Below are positions 23,736 to 34,700 of a DNA stretch of 64,000 bases, piece by piece. Each line of letters begins with the position of its first letter. Within the stretch, counting starts at the first letter, position 1. The DNA comes from Cyanophora paradoxa (Eukaryota > Glaucocystophyceae > Cyanophorales > Cyanophoraceae): assembly GCA_004431415.1 (NCBI GenBank), contig QPMI01000237.1, forward strand, positions 41,001 through 105,000, read 5' to 3'. The notes below the pieces were generated by a model, which saw nothing but the letters and a program-made list of their open reading frames with translations, did no database searches and was not told the origin of the DNA. Made by a program: the position numbers and the translations under genes.

Positions 23736-23937
23736 CCGCTCTCTGGGGACCGCGGCCGCAGCAGCGCGCCCACCGCGCGTGGCGGCTGGCAGAAGGCGCC
23801 GGCGCGCGCCGGCGCAGGCTTGCCGGCGCCCGGCCATACCAGATCCCGGAGCCGTGCACTAGCATGCATATGCATGTGCACGCGCAGTCAGCGGGCTGCG
23901 GCGGGGCTGTGGCCGCGATATTGATGCACTGGCTATA

Positions 23938-24180
23938 CTGTAAACGTACTAATATCCGCCAGCACTTTAATTCGACAAAACCCGAAAATCCTGTCGAAAA
24001 TTAGTCCGCCAGCGTCGACGTCTTGATTTCGACACCCTGCGACTTCGCCATAGAGAGGTCAGCCGCTGGTACCCTCTCTCCATACAAAGGCTTAATTCGC
24101 CAGCGTCAAATATTCGACAGCGCGAGGGTCTGGCGAATATAGTCGAAATTAAACGCTGGCGGAAACTCGTACGTTTACAG
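23938..24180. mobile_element. MITE with about 38-bp TIRs and TA target duplication (copy 1)
   Basis: Ends are inverted repeats starting CTGTAAACGTAC on both strands and sharing TCCGCCAGC and TTTAAT blocks. Flanked by TA on each side (23936-23937 and 24181-24182), as in Tc1/mariner-derived MITEs. The inside has more TTCGAC and CGCCAGCG subrepeats and no coding capacity. It lies in repeat B and is present in both tandem copies, so it predates the duplication. Confidence 0.8.
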
Positions 24181-24409
24181 TAGCTATCGCGTGGGCCTAT
24201 AGCTAGGCCTGCATGCGCATCACTAGCTGGGGAGGTCGGGGTCCCTAGCTAATGGCCTGGCCGCAGGGATCCCCGTCAGCGCGTCGTTGCGACTGCGGGC
24301 CGAAAGATTGAAAGGGAGGGGGTACCGCGCTGCGAAAGGCGTGGGGGTAGAGGTATTTTCAGGGACGCCACGCGCCCCCGTGCCAATGGACCGGGTGGCG
24401 CCGGGGCTG

Positions 24410-25620
24410 GTTTCGGGGACGGCGGCGAGTCTCCAGGGGTAGGCGAGGGGGTGGGCAGGGGTACGGCTTCACGCTCTAGCCCCGCTCTCTCTCGGGGGCG
24501 GCGGCGAGTCTCCAGGGGTGGGGAAGGGACTAGGCGGGGGTACGATTCCGAGCTAGCGCCGCTCTCTCTCTCTCTCTGGGGGCGGTGGCGAGTTTCCAGG
24601 GTGGGGGAGGGGTGGGCGGGGGTGCGGTTTCGAGCTCTATAGCTAGCCCGCTCTCTCTCGGGGGACAGTGGCGAGTCTCCAGGGGGGGGGAGAGGGGCCG
24701 GGCTGGGCGGGGAGTACGGCTTCAAGCTCTAGCCCCGCTCTCTCTCGGGGGGCGGCGGCGAGTCTCCAGGGGGTGGCCATGGGGAAGGGACTAGGTGGGG
24801 GTACGACTCCGAGCTAGCGCCGCTCTCTCTCTCTCTCTCTCTGGGGGCGGTGGCGAGTCTCCAGGGGGTGGGGAAGGGACTAGGCGGGGGTACGATTCCG
24901 AGCTAGCGCCGCTCTCTCTCTCTCTCTGGGGCGGTGGCGAGTTTCCAGGGTGGGGGAGGGGGTGGGCGGGGGTGCGGTTTCGAGCTCTATAGCTAGCCCG
25001 CTCTCTCTCGGGGACAGTGGCGAGTCTCCAGGGGGGGGGGGAGAGGGGCCGGGCTGGGCGGGGGTACGGCTTCAAGCTCTAGCCCCGCTCTCTCTCGGGG
25101 GCGGCGGCGAGTCTCCAGGGGGTGGCCATGGGGAAAGGACTAGGTGGGGGTACGACTCCGAGCTAGCGCCGCTCTCTCTCTCTCTCTCTGGGGCGGTGGC
25201 GAGTCTCCAGGGGGTGGGGAAGGGACTAGGCGGGGGTACGATTCCGAGCTAGCGCCGCTCTCTCTCTCTCTCTCTCTGGGGGCGGTGGCGAATTTCCAGG
25301 GTGGGGGAGGGGGTGGGCGGGGGTGCGGTTTCGAGCTCTAGCCCGCTCTCTCTCGGGGGACAGTGGCGAGTCTCCAGGGGGGGGAGAGGGGCCGGGCTGG
25401 GCGGGGGTACGGCTTCACGCTCTAGCCCTCCTCTCTCTCAGGGGGCGGCGGCGAGTCTCCAGGGGGTAGGAGAGGGGGTGGGCGGGGGGTACGGCTTCAA
25501 GCTCTAGCCCGCTCTCTCTTGGGGGGCAGTGGCGAGTCTCCAGGGGGTGGGAAAGAGGTGGGCGAGGGGTACGGTTCCGTGTTCTAGCCTCGCTCTTTCT
25601 CAGGGGCGGTGTAGGGATGG
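24410..25620. repeat. GC-rich minisatellite array 1 (copy 1), units about 75-100 bp
   Basis: About 15 imperfect units, each with a (CT)n tract, GGGGCGGTGGCGAGT, a TCCAGGG block, a G run and GTACGATTCCGAGCTAGCG or a variant. Units alternate between several subtypes. No coding meaning. Confidence 0.85.
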
Positions 25621-25724
25621 GCACGTGCACGTGGGAGGACGGCCGAGGCTCGAGCACTACTGCATGGGCGTGCCAAACCGGAAGGGGGCTGCAGCTGGTG
25701 AGGAGAAAGGCAACTCACGTAACC

Positions 25725-26310
25725 CACCACCAAGCCCGCCCCCCCCCGCTGGAAACTCGCCGCTCACCCCTCAGAGGCCCGCTGCACAGGCGCGAGAAGC
25801 CAAGGGGGGCGGACGAGGAGGGAGGGCCGCGGTCCCGTACCCCACCACCAAGCCCGCCCCCCCCGCTGGAAACTCGCCGCTCAACCCTCAGGGGCCCGCT
25901 GCACAGGCGCGAGAAGCCGAAGGGGGCGGACGAGGAGGGAGGGCCGCGGTCCCGTACCCCACCACCAAGCCCGCCCCCCCCGCTGGAAACTCGCCGCTCA
26001 CCCCTCAGGGGCCCGCTGCACAGGCGCGAGAAGCCGAAGGGGGCGGACGAGGAGGGAGGGCCGCGGTCCCGTACCCCACCACCAAGCCCGCCCGCCCCGC
26101 TGGAAACTCGCCGCTCACCCCTCAGGGGCCCGCTGCACAGGCGCGAGAAGCCGAAGGGGGCGGACGAGGAGGGAGGGCCGCGGTCCCGTACCCCACCACC
26201 AAGCCCGCCCCCCCCCGCTGGAAACTCGCCGCTCACCCCTCAGGGGCCCGCTGCGCAGGCGCGAGAAGCCGAAGGGGGCGGACGAGGAGGGAGGGCCGCG
26301 GGCGGTCCTG
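25725..26310. repeat. Minisatellite array 2 (copy 1), units about 118 bp, five copies
   Basis: Five near-identical units starting CCCACCACCAAGCCCGCC and including GCTGGAAACTCGCCGCTC and GAGGGCCGCGGTCCCGTA. The GGAAACTCGCCGC core is the reverse complement of the GCGGCGAGTTTCC core of array 1, so the two neighbouring arrays are inverted relative to each other. Confidence 0.85.
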
Positions 26311-27201
26311 TATACGTATACGTACCCCATGTCCAAGACCCGCCCCTCCCCCCCCCACAGGAGAGGGGCGCGTGCTCTGCCCTGTCCTACCGCGAGGCCT
26401 AGGCAAGCGCATGCATGCTCGAGCTCGCCCGCAGCTTGGCAAGCGGTTAGCCTAGTAGCACTAGCGCTCATGATTTCGATCAGCCCTGATCAGGGGAAGG
26501 TTTGAAGGGCGTGCACATATGCATGTACACGTGACTCGACGTACGCGTGGGTCGCGATTGAGGCTCGAACGAGGAGTTCAGTATGCCGCACTAAAAATTC
26601 GTATCATTTGCCTGGGCCCTACCGATGCTTTAGAAGGCCTTAGTGCGGCACCAAATACTCGTTCCACCCTTTCTTCAAGGGGGTTGGGACCAGTATGGCA
26701 CTTTTTGAATATGCATGCTATTGAAAACTGAAGAGTATTGGATCCGCACCACCTTTGTTTTCTGAGGCAATCGTTAGTCTACTTCAAGATCTCTAGGTTA
26801 GTGCCCAGCGAACCCAAAATATCCAGCTGCTCATATACTGGCTCGCCCCCTGAAAAAATGTTTCCGAAGCTATTGCTTTGCAACTGATTGCAAAACACTG
26901 TGCCCTAGATCAGGGGCTGGCACCGGTTTATACATAGCCGGGGGCGGGTGGCGAGTTCTTACATTTCAAATTATTTAAAAGTTGAACTCGAACATGTACC
27001 CGCTCTCTGGGGACCGCGGCCGCAGCAGCGCGCCCACCGCGCGTGGCGGCTGGCAGAAGGCGCCGGCGCGCGCCGGCGCAGGCTTGCCGGCGCCCGGCCA
27101 TACCAGATCCCGGAGCCGTGCACTAGCATGCATATGCATGTGCACGCGCAGTCAGCGGGCTGCGGCGGGGCTGTGGCCGCGATATTGATGCACTGGCTAT
27201 A

Positions 27202-27445
27202 CTGTAAACGTACTAATATCCGCCAGCACTTTAATTCGACAAAACCCGAAAATCCTGTCGAAAATTAGTCCGCCAGCGTCGACGTCTTGATTTCGACACC
27301 CTGCGACTTCGCCATAGAGAGGTCAGCCGCTGGTACCCCTCTCTCCATACAAAGGCTTAATTCGCCAGCGTCAAATATTCGACAGCGCGAGGGTCTGGCG
27401 AATATAGTCGAAATTAAACGCTGGCGGAAACTCGTACGTTTACAG
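27202..27445. mobile_element. MITE with TIRs and TA flanks (copy 2)
   Basis: Same element as at 23938-24180, one base longer (an extra C in the GGTACC(C)CTC run), at the matching place of tandem copy 2. Confidence 0.8.
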
Positions 27446-27689
27446 TAGCTATCGCGTGGGCCTATAGCTAGGCCTGCATGCGCATCACTAGCTGGGGAGG
27501 TCGGGGTCCCTAGCTAATGGCCTGGCCGCAGGGATCCCCGTCAGCGCGTCGTTGCGACTGCGGGCCGAAAGATTGAAAGGGAGGGGGTACCGCGCTGCGA
27601 AAGGCGTGGGGGTAGAGGTATTTTCAGGGACGCCACGCGCCCCCGTGCCAATGGACCGGGTGGCGCCGGGGCTGGTTTCGGGGACGGCG

Positions 27690-28875
27690 GCGAGTCTCCA
27701 GGGGGTAGGCGAGGGGGTGGGCAGGGGTACGGCTTCACGCTCTAGCCCCGCTCTCTCTCGGGGGGCGGCGGCGAGTCTCCAGGGGGTGGGGAAGGGACTA
27801 GGCGGGGGTACGATTCCGAGCTAGCGCCGCTCTCTCTCTCTCTCTGGGGGCGGTGGCGAGTTTCCAGGGTGGGGGAGGGGGTGGGCGGGGGTGCGGTTTC
27901 GAGCTCTATAGCTAGCCCGCTCTCTCTCGGGGGACAGTGGCGAGTCTCCAGGGGGGGGGAGAGGGGCCGGGCTGGGCGGGGAGTACGGCTTCAAGCTCTA
28001 GCCCCGCTCTCTCTCGGGGGCGGCGGCGAGTCTCCAGGGGTGGCCATGGGGAAGGGACTAGGTGGGGGTACGACTCCGAGCTAGCGCCGCTCTCTCTCTC
28101 TCTCTCTCTGGGGCGGTGGCGAGTCTCCAGGGGTGGGGAAGGGACTAGGCGGGGGTACGATTCCGAGCTAGCGCCGCTCTCTCTCTCTCTCTGGGGGCGG
28201 TGGCGAGTTTCCAGGGTGGGGGAGGGGGTGGGCGGGGTGCGGTTTCGAGCTCTATAGCTAGCCCGCTCTCTCTCGGGGGACAGTGGCGAGTCTCCAGGGG
28301 GGGGGGGGGGAGAGGGGCCGGGCTGGGCGGGGGTACGGCTTCAAGCTCTAGCCCCGCTCTCTCTCGGGGGGCGGCGGCGAGTCTCCAGGGGGTGGCCATG
28401 GGGAAAGGACTAGGTGGGGGTACGACTCCGAGCTAGCGCCGCTCTCTCTCTCTCTCTCTGGGGGCGGTGGCGAGTCTCCAGGGGGTGGGGAAGGGACTAG
28501 GCGGGGGTACGATTCCGAGCTAGCGCCGCTCTCTCTCTCTCTCTCTCTGGGGGCGGTGGCGAATTTCCAGGGTGGGGGAGGGGGTGGGCGGGGGTGCGGT
28601 TTCGAGCTCTAGCCCGCTCTCTCTCGGGGGACAGTGGCGAGTCTCCAGGGGGGGAGAGGGGCCGGGCTGGGCGGGGGTACGGCTTCACGCTCTAGCCCTC
28701 CTCTCTCTCAGGGGGCGGCGGCGAGTCTCCAGGGGGTAGGAGAGGGGTGGGCGGGGGGTACGGCTTCAAGCTCTAGCCCGCTCTCTCTTGGGGGGCAGTG
28801 GCGAGTCTCCAGGGGTGGGAAAGAGGTGGGCGAGGGGTACGGTTCCGTGTTCTAGCCTCGCTCTTTCTCAGGGGC
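27690..28875. repeat. Minisatellite array 1 (copy 2)
   Basis: Counterpart of 24410-25620, with the same order of unit subtypes. Differences are almost all in the length of G runs. Confidence 0.82.
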
Positions 28876-28984
28876 GGTGTAGGGATGGGCACGTGCACGT
28901 GGGAGGACGGCCGAGGCTCGAGCACTACTGCATGGGCGTGCCAAACCGGAAGGGGGCTGCAGCTGGTGAGGAGAAAGGCAACTC

Positions 28985-29560
28985 ACGTAACCCACCACCA
29001 AGCCCGCCCCCCCCGCTGGAAACTCGCCGCTCACCCCTCAGAGGCCCGCTGCACAGGCGCGAGAAGCCAAGGGGGGCGGACGAGGAGGGAGGGCCGCGGT
29101 CCCGTACCCCACCACCAAGCCCGCCCCCCCGCTGGAAACTCGCCGCTCAACCCTCAGGGGCCCGCTGCACAGGCGCGAGAAGCCGAAGGGGCGGACGAGG
29201 AGGGAGGGCCGCGGTCCCGTACCCCACCACCAAGCCCGCCCCCCCGCTGGAAACTCGCCGCTCACCCCTCAGGGGCCCGCTGCACAGGCGCGAGAAGCCG
29301 AAGGGGCGGACGAGGAGGAGGGCCGCGGTCCCGTACCCCACCACCAAGCCCGCCCGCCCCGCTGGAAACTCGCCGCTCACCCCTCAGGGCCCGCTGCACA
29401 GGCGCGAGAAGCCGAAGGGGCGGACGAGGAGGGAGGGCCGCGGTCCCGTACCCCACCACCAAGCCCGCCCCCCCCGCTGGAAACTCGCCGCTCACCCTCA
29501 GGGGCCCGCTGCGCAGGCGCGAGAAGCCGAAGGGGGCGGACGAGGAGGGAGGGCCGCGGG
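28985..29560. repeat. Minisatellite array 2 (copy 2)
   Basis: Counterpart of 25725-26310, five units of about 115-118 bp, with single-base differences in C and G runs. Confidence 0.82.
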
Positions 29561-30307
29561 CGGTCCTGTATACGTATACGTACCCCATGTCCAAGACCCG
29601 CCCCTCCCCCCCCCACAGGAGAGGGGCGCGTGCTCTGCCCTGTCCTACCGCGAGGCCTAGGCAAGCGCATGCATGCTCGAGCTCGCCCGCAGCTTGGCAA
29701 GCGGTTAGCCTAGTAGCACTAGCGCTCATGATTTCGATCAGCCCTGATCAGGGGAAGGTTTGAAGGGCGTGCACATATGCATGTACACGTGACTCGACGT
29801 ACGCGTGGGTCGCGATTGAGGCTCGAACGAGGAGTTCAGTATGCCGCACTAAAAATTCGTATCATTTGCCTGGGCCCTACCGATGCTTTAGAAGGCCTTA
29901 GTGCGGCACCAAATACTCGTTCCACCCTTTCTTCAAGGGGGTTGGGACCAGTATGGCACCCGGACCCCGCACCCGATCCGGACCCTGAGGCGCCCGGCTC
30001 CTCGTCGGCGGCCCCGCCACCGGCGAAGAGGCAGCGCCTGCAGCTTTAGCTGTAGCTAGCTAGCTGCGCTAGCTAGCTCTCGATCTCCCTCCGGTTGGTT
30101 GACCACCAACCTCTTCCGCCCACAGTCTTGTGCGGCGCCGGTTAGCGCGTGGACCGGATAGAGGGGCTCCGTTCCCCAGGACACTCCCTTTGTTCACAGC
30201 GTCGAAGTCGTGCCGTATGCACGTAGTGTGTGCTGTACCCGTAGACGCGTGTCACAGGCCGAGTTTGTTCAATTGCAGGCAGGCAGCGTACTTCCGTGGT
30301 TGCAAGC

Positions 30308-31767
30308 ATGGATGCCGTGGCGCGCCGAAATTGGTTAGAGGAGCGCAGAAAGACGCTTGAAGCTGAGATCCAGGCTCGAAAGCAAGAAATATATACGCAG
30401 GTGCAGACCGAGTCGCTTCCGCGAGCTGGCATCGCTCTCGCTTCGGAACCAGACAGTCCGCGGGATGATTCGCCGCGCGAGGCACCGAGGAGGGCGGAGC
30501 GACCCGTCGCTGCTGACCTCGGCCGCCGGCCAGTCGCCTTTCCGACGCTCGAGGACCTCGCCGCCGAACCGTTGATACAGGTGCCGGGTGGATAGCTCAC
30601 GCTCCCAGTGAAGAAGCCGAGCGAACGTTTGTTTTGCGCAGTCCCTGCGTGTGTCGTTTGGCTCAGACCGCGTCGAAATTGGCGCCACGGGGCCAGGCAG
30701 TCCGCGCTCAGATCTCCCGTCCGCTCATGCGCCAAGGTCCGCGCGTTCTGGCCCGCACTGGCCCGTGAGACGCCTAATCCGATCGCCTCAGCCCCGTTCG
30801 GCCGGCGTCGGGCCCTAAGACCGCGGAGCGGGGCCGTGCGCTCCTGACGCTCGCTTCGGTGATGCAAGCGGAGACCGACGAACAGGAGAGGACGGCCCTA
30901 GCTCGGAGACATCCCGCCGCGCTGGCAATGCCGCACTCGTCGTCGGAGGACATGGTCAACGTAGTGCCTGTCGGGGGGCCGCCCGCCGAGAACGGAACGC
31001 CTCGGGTAACCGCCTTCGTTCCGGCCGTCAAGACCTCCCCAGCGTGGAACTCGCCGCGCGGCGAGCTGCTCGCCCAAGATCCCGCCTCGCATGCAACGCG
31101 CAGTCCGCCTCGGGGGGCCGAGCTGCGAGGCAACGAGCTGCGCGAGTCGACGCAGAGCGCGCCGAGCAGCGCTGTACGCCCAGCGCCGGTCCGCGGCGCG
31201 GCTGCTGCGTGGGCTTCGCCACCGCGCTCTCGAGCGCCGGTCGGTCCGCTGCGGTCGTCAGCCCCAGCAAGCTCGAGCTCGGTCCCCCAGGCGGCCCGGA
31301 GCGCGAACGTTGCGCAGCCGGCGCCCATCTCGCAGCCGAAGCGGCGGCGCGCCGTGAAGCCCATCTACTCCTGGGAGCGGCCCCAGGGGACCCCGGCGGG
31401 ACCCCGCAGCCCGCCCGAAGCCGCGCGAAGTCCGCCGGTGAGTTCTTTCCCGGCTGGTGACCCCGCCACCATTACTGATTGAGACTGGGGCGTGCAGAGG
31501 ACGGCCCCGCCCGCCGTGCCACAGCGTGCAGCGCGAACGGAGCAGGCGCCTGTGCATGCGGCGCCGTCAGAGCGGCGGGCACCTGAGCTCTTCGAGTTCC
31601 GCATCCGGCTGACGGGCGAGGAGTACGCGGAGCTCCTCCGCCGCCAGCGCAGCTACCGCGCGCGCCTCGGGCAGCCCCACGCGACCCCGGCGGCCGCCCC
31701 CCCCTCCACCGCCCACCCCTTATCCGCCCCCAAACTTCTAGCACGACCCGTCCCCGCCTTTCGATAA
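30308..31767 (+). CDS. Hypothetical Pro/Ser/Ala-rich protein
   Basis: Not recognised. ATG 30308 opens MDAVARRNWLEERRKTLEAE, a short charged helix, to a donor near 30579. A later exon (from about 30819) reads KTAERGRALLTLASVMQAET, then a disordered stretch with several SPR motifs and a basic QPKRRRAVKPIYSWERP. A GT-AG intron (31440-31500) leads to a last exon with ELFEFRIRLTGEEYAELLRR, QRSYRARLGQPH and stop TAA 31765-31767. The conserved-looking C-terminal helix is the best handle for a search. An exon between 30580 and 30818 is not resolved. The last exon overlaps the open 3' frame of IQUB on the other strand. Confidence 0.45.
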
Positions 31768-34700
31768 CTGCGTACAGCTGTGTGATTTCTGAGCCGCACA
31801 AAAAAGGGGTCGCATGGACGACGTGGGCGAAGAAAGACGGGGGCGGGGGTCGGAAGGAAAAGGTTCGGGGGGATCGGGGAGGAACGCGCGGTGGACTGCG
31901 GGGGAAGGGGCGGAACCGGGGGTCGGATGGGGTCAGGAGACGATGGGGCGGACCTGGCGCGGCAGCAATCAGGCTCGAACGAGGGGGGCGGGGCGAGCGG
32001 AGGAGCGACTGCACGGACATTCGGCGGGACCAAGAGGTCCCGTGGCACTTTCTGGAATCGGATGGCCTCCGGGTTGAACTCGGGGGTCTCGCAGAACTGG
32101 AGGAAGAGGTTGGCGATGCGGCGGCGCAGGCCCTCGAGGGACTTCTCGGAGCGCCCGCGGTTGAGCATGTCGGCCTCGCGGTCGATGAGGTCCACGAGGT
32201 CCCGCGTCAGGTTGCAGTCGAACTCCTTCACCGTCCACTTCACGTGCAGCAGCACGTCCAGCCGCTCGTCTATCGTCAGCAGCGGCAGCCGGAGCCCGTT
32301 GTAGAGCTCCATGAGCTCCCGCGCCCGCGTCGTGAAGGGCGTGTGGACCTCCGTCGTGGCGCCGTCGGACATGGCCCACTTCTTCGGGGCGGACATGGTG
32401 GAGAGCATCGAGTTGATGCGCGTGTCGCGGTTCTCCGACGCGGCGCTGATCTTCAGCCGGTCGATCGTCTGCAGCAGCTTCGTCTCCTTGTGCAGCAGCT
32501 GAGCCAGCGCCGCCAGCCGCTCCGTCTCCGGCAGGCCCGACTCGTTGATCTTCGTCGTTTCCGCCAGCCGCCACGCTGCCGGCCCGGGGCCCCCTCAGCG
32601 CAGAGCCGGAGTGCGCACGCAAGGGGAAGGAGAGGGGGCGAGAAGGGGGGGTGGGATGGGGCCGGCGGACCCTCCAGCTCGCTGTAGAGGATCTCGAAGT
32701 CGGCGGCGGAGCGCGGGTGCATGCGGCGCTCGATCTCCCTGCGCCTCTTATCCTCCTCCACCGCGCGCTGCTGCTCCTGCTGCTCCTCCATCTCCTGCAC
32801 CGCCGCCTCCTGCTCCTCGCGCATCCGCTTCGCCAGCTTCCGCGCCCGCCACCCCCGCAGGTAGCACTGCAGCTTGATCGTCTGCGCGCCGCAGATTAGT
32901 CCTCGCCGGCGCGAGTGGCACAGAGCCCGGCGAGCCTTCTCGAGCCGCAGCTGCTCCAGCTGTTGCGAGTCGAAGTAGGGGCGCGAGTAGAGGACGACAT
33001 CACGCTCTTCGCCCACGACGTGGCCCGGCGGCAGCTGCTTAGTCGGCTGCGTCTGCGCCCCGCGGCCGTCGACGGCCGGCCGGCGCGGGGCGCGGGAGCG
33101 GGGGGCGGACCATCTGCGTGCCACACTCGCGAGTGGTGACGGTGGAGAGGGTGCGCGTCTCGAATGTCTGCGTGTCCCGGTGGAAGCGCACGATCGCCGC
33201 CCGCTGCGCCCCGCCCCGTCGCGCCCCGCGGGTCGCCAGCCGCGCGGGCCGCGGCGGACCTTCTTCTGCTCCTCGGTGGGCGGCGGGGGGTCGGTCTGCG
33301 TCTGCGCGTGGAGGTACTCGGCGCCGGAGCGGCGGTCGCGGTAGCCGCCGATGAAGGGCTTCTTCTTCTTCTCGGCGACGACCTTGACGAGCATGCGCTT
33401 GGGGGCCATCCCCGGCCCGAAGTCGACGGTGACCGAGAGCGAGTCGGGGAGGGGCCGCGCCGGCTTCGCCTCCGCGTACTCGATCTGCAGCTCGATGCTG
33501 TACTCGCCGCCCGGCGCGAAGCCGTAGCTCGCCAGCTGCCGTGGGTTCGCCATCATCTCCCCTGCGCGCCCGAGTCCCTCAGCGGCCGCGCTGCGGCGCC
33601 CCGGCGCGGGCGGATGACCGTTGAAGAGGAGCTTGATGTTGTTGAAGTTGATCTTCAGCTGCTTCTCGACAGTCATCTTTGCCCCTGCCACCGTGTCCCG
33701 CACGCTCAGGCCGGTAGTGTGGGCGTAGCCCTCCGGCATGATCACAAACGTCACGCTCGCCTCGTACGGGTTCACCTGCTGCGAGCCACCGTCAGCTGGA
33801 GCCGGCCGCGCGCTCGCAAGTACCGTCCAGACCTCGGGGGGCGGGGCTGGCGGCTCCTCGGGGGGCTCCTCCCCTGCCTCCTGCGATCGCTCCATCGACA
33901 TCGAGCGCCGGACCTGGTGCCCTCGTACCACCTTCTGGATCTTCAGCGCCGCCGCCTCCTCGGTCATCTCCGGCCCCTCCCCGCCCGACGCTGCATCCGC
34001 CGTTGTTGCCGCTGCTGCTGCTGCTTCGGCCTGGCCCGCCGCGTCCGTCTGGCCCGCCGCATCGCTTCGCTCCATCGACATCGAGCGCCGGACCTGGTGG
34101 CCCCGCACCACCTTCTGGATCTTCAACGCCGCCTCATCCTCGGTGATTGCCGGGTCGGCCTCATCTCGGGGCTGCGGAAGCGGCTCCAGCTCCGCGATTT
34201 GAGCAGCCGGAGGCGCCGTCTCCGGCACACTCGCCGCTTCCGTGTCCCCCTCCGGCTCACCGCGCTCCGTCGACATCGAGCGCCGGACCTGGTGGCCCCG
34301 CACCACCTTCTGGATCTTCAGCGCCGCCTCATCCTCGGTGATGCCGGATGCGGCGGCGGAAGCTGCGGAAGGCTCGGGGGCCAGGGGAGGTTCGTGCGCC
34401 GGCTGTTGGGGCTCGGCTCCTGCTGCCGGCTGCGCGGCCGGCGCGAGCTCCTCGTCCATTCGCTGCATCGAGAGCGTCCTCCGAACCGCATGGCCCTTCA
34501 CCACTCCTTTCGAGGGAGTCCCCGAGGGCACCGGCGAGCCGGCAGGCGACGCCTCTGCATGCGGGCCCTCGACCTCGGGCCCGACCGCTCCTGATGACGC
34601 CGCCCCTGCGCCGTCTGCTGCCGAAACCTCCGGCGCCGCTGATGCACCATTTGCCTCTCCCAGAGCGACTGGCTGCTGCCCATCCTCTCCACGCTCCATC

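Larger units (their letters stand above)
18339..26700 (+). repeat. Tandem unit copy 1 (segments A and B), split by a LINE
   Basis: Segment A (18339-18629, 291 bp) begins CTTTTTGAATATGCATGC and matches 26701-26991 over its full length. Segment B (23736-26700, 2965 bp) ends AGTATGGCA and matches 27000-29958. In this copy A and B are separated by the LINE at 18630-23735. B holds a MITE, two minisatellite arrays and, near its end, a short inverted repeat (tgccgcactaa / ttagtgcggca) around 26585 and 26640. The outer edges carry CCCGG on both sides of the dimer, consistent with a target-site duplication of a mobile unit. Confidence 0.85.
26701..29958 (+). repeat. Tandem unit copy 2 (A'B'), uninterrupted
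   Basis: A' (26701-26991) is followed directly by acatgtac (26992-26999) and B' (27000-29958). It differs from copy 1 mainly in lengths of G or C runs, so the duplication is recent or homogenised. It gives the empty-site sequence for the LINE in copy 1. Open frames across it are products of GC-rich minisatellites, not genes. Confidence 0.88.
18234..30049 (+). pseudogene. Open reading frame split by the tandem repeat insertion
   Basis: A frame after an acceptor at 18233 reads NITLRKASGADDADGKTPPL and runs to the repeat boundary at 18338. After the repeats, at 29959, the frame DPAPDPDPEAPGSSSA ends KRQRLQL and TAG 30047-30049. If the repeat block and one copy of the 5-bp CCCGG seen at both edges are removed, the two frames meet in phase (ARAP followed by DPAP). 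The product is unknown; KRQRL is a possible nuclear signal. The block might instead be spliced out: an AG lies just before its right edge. So loss of function is inference. Confidence 0.35.

Noticed and set aside
24410-25620. CRISPR-like array
   Set aside because: Units vary in length without unique spacers, and the genome is eukaryotic; this is a minisatellite.
25529-26455. 308-codon open frame (and its twin at 28788-29763)
   Set aside because: Generated by 118-bp minisatellite units lacking stop codons; open in several frames and on both strands.
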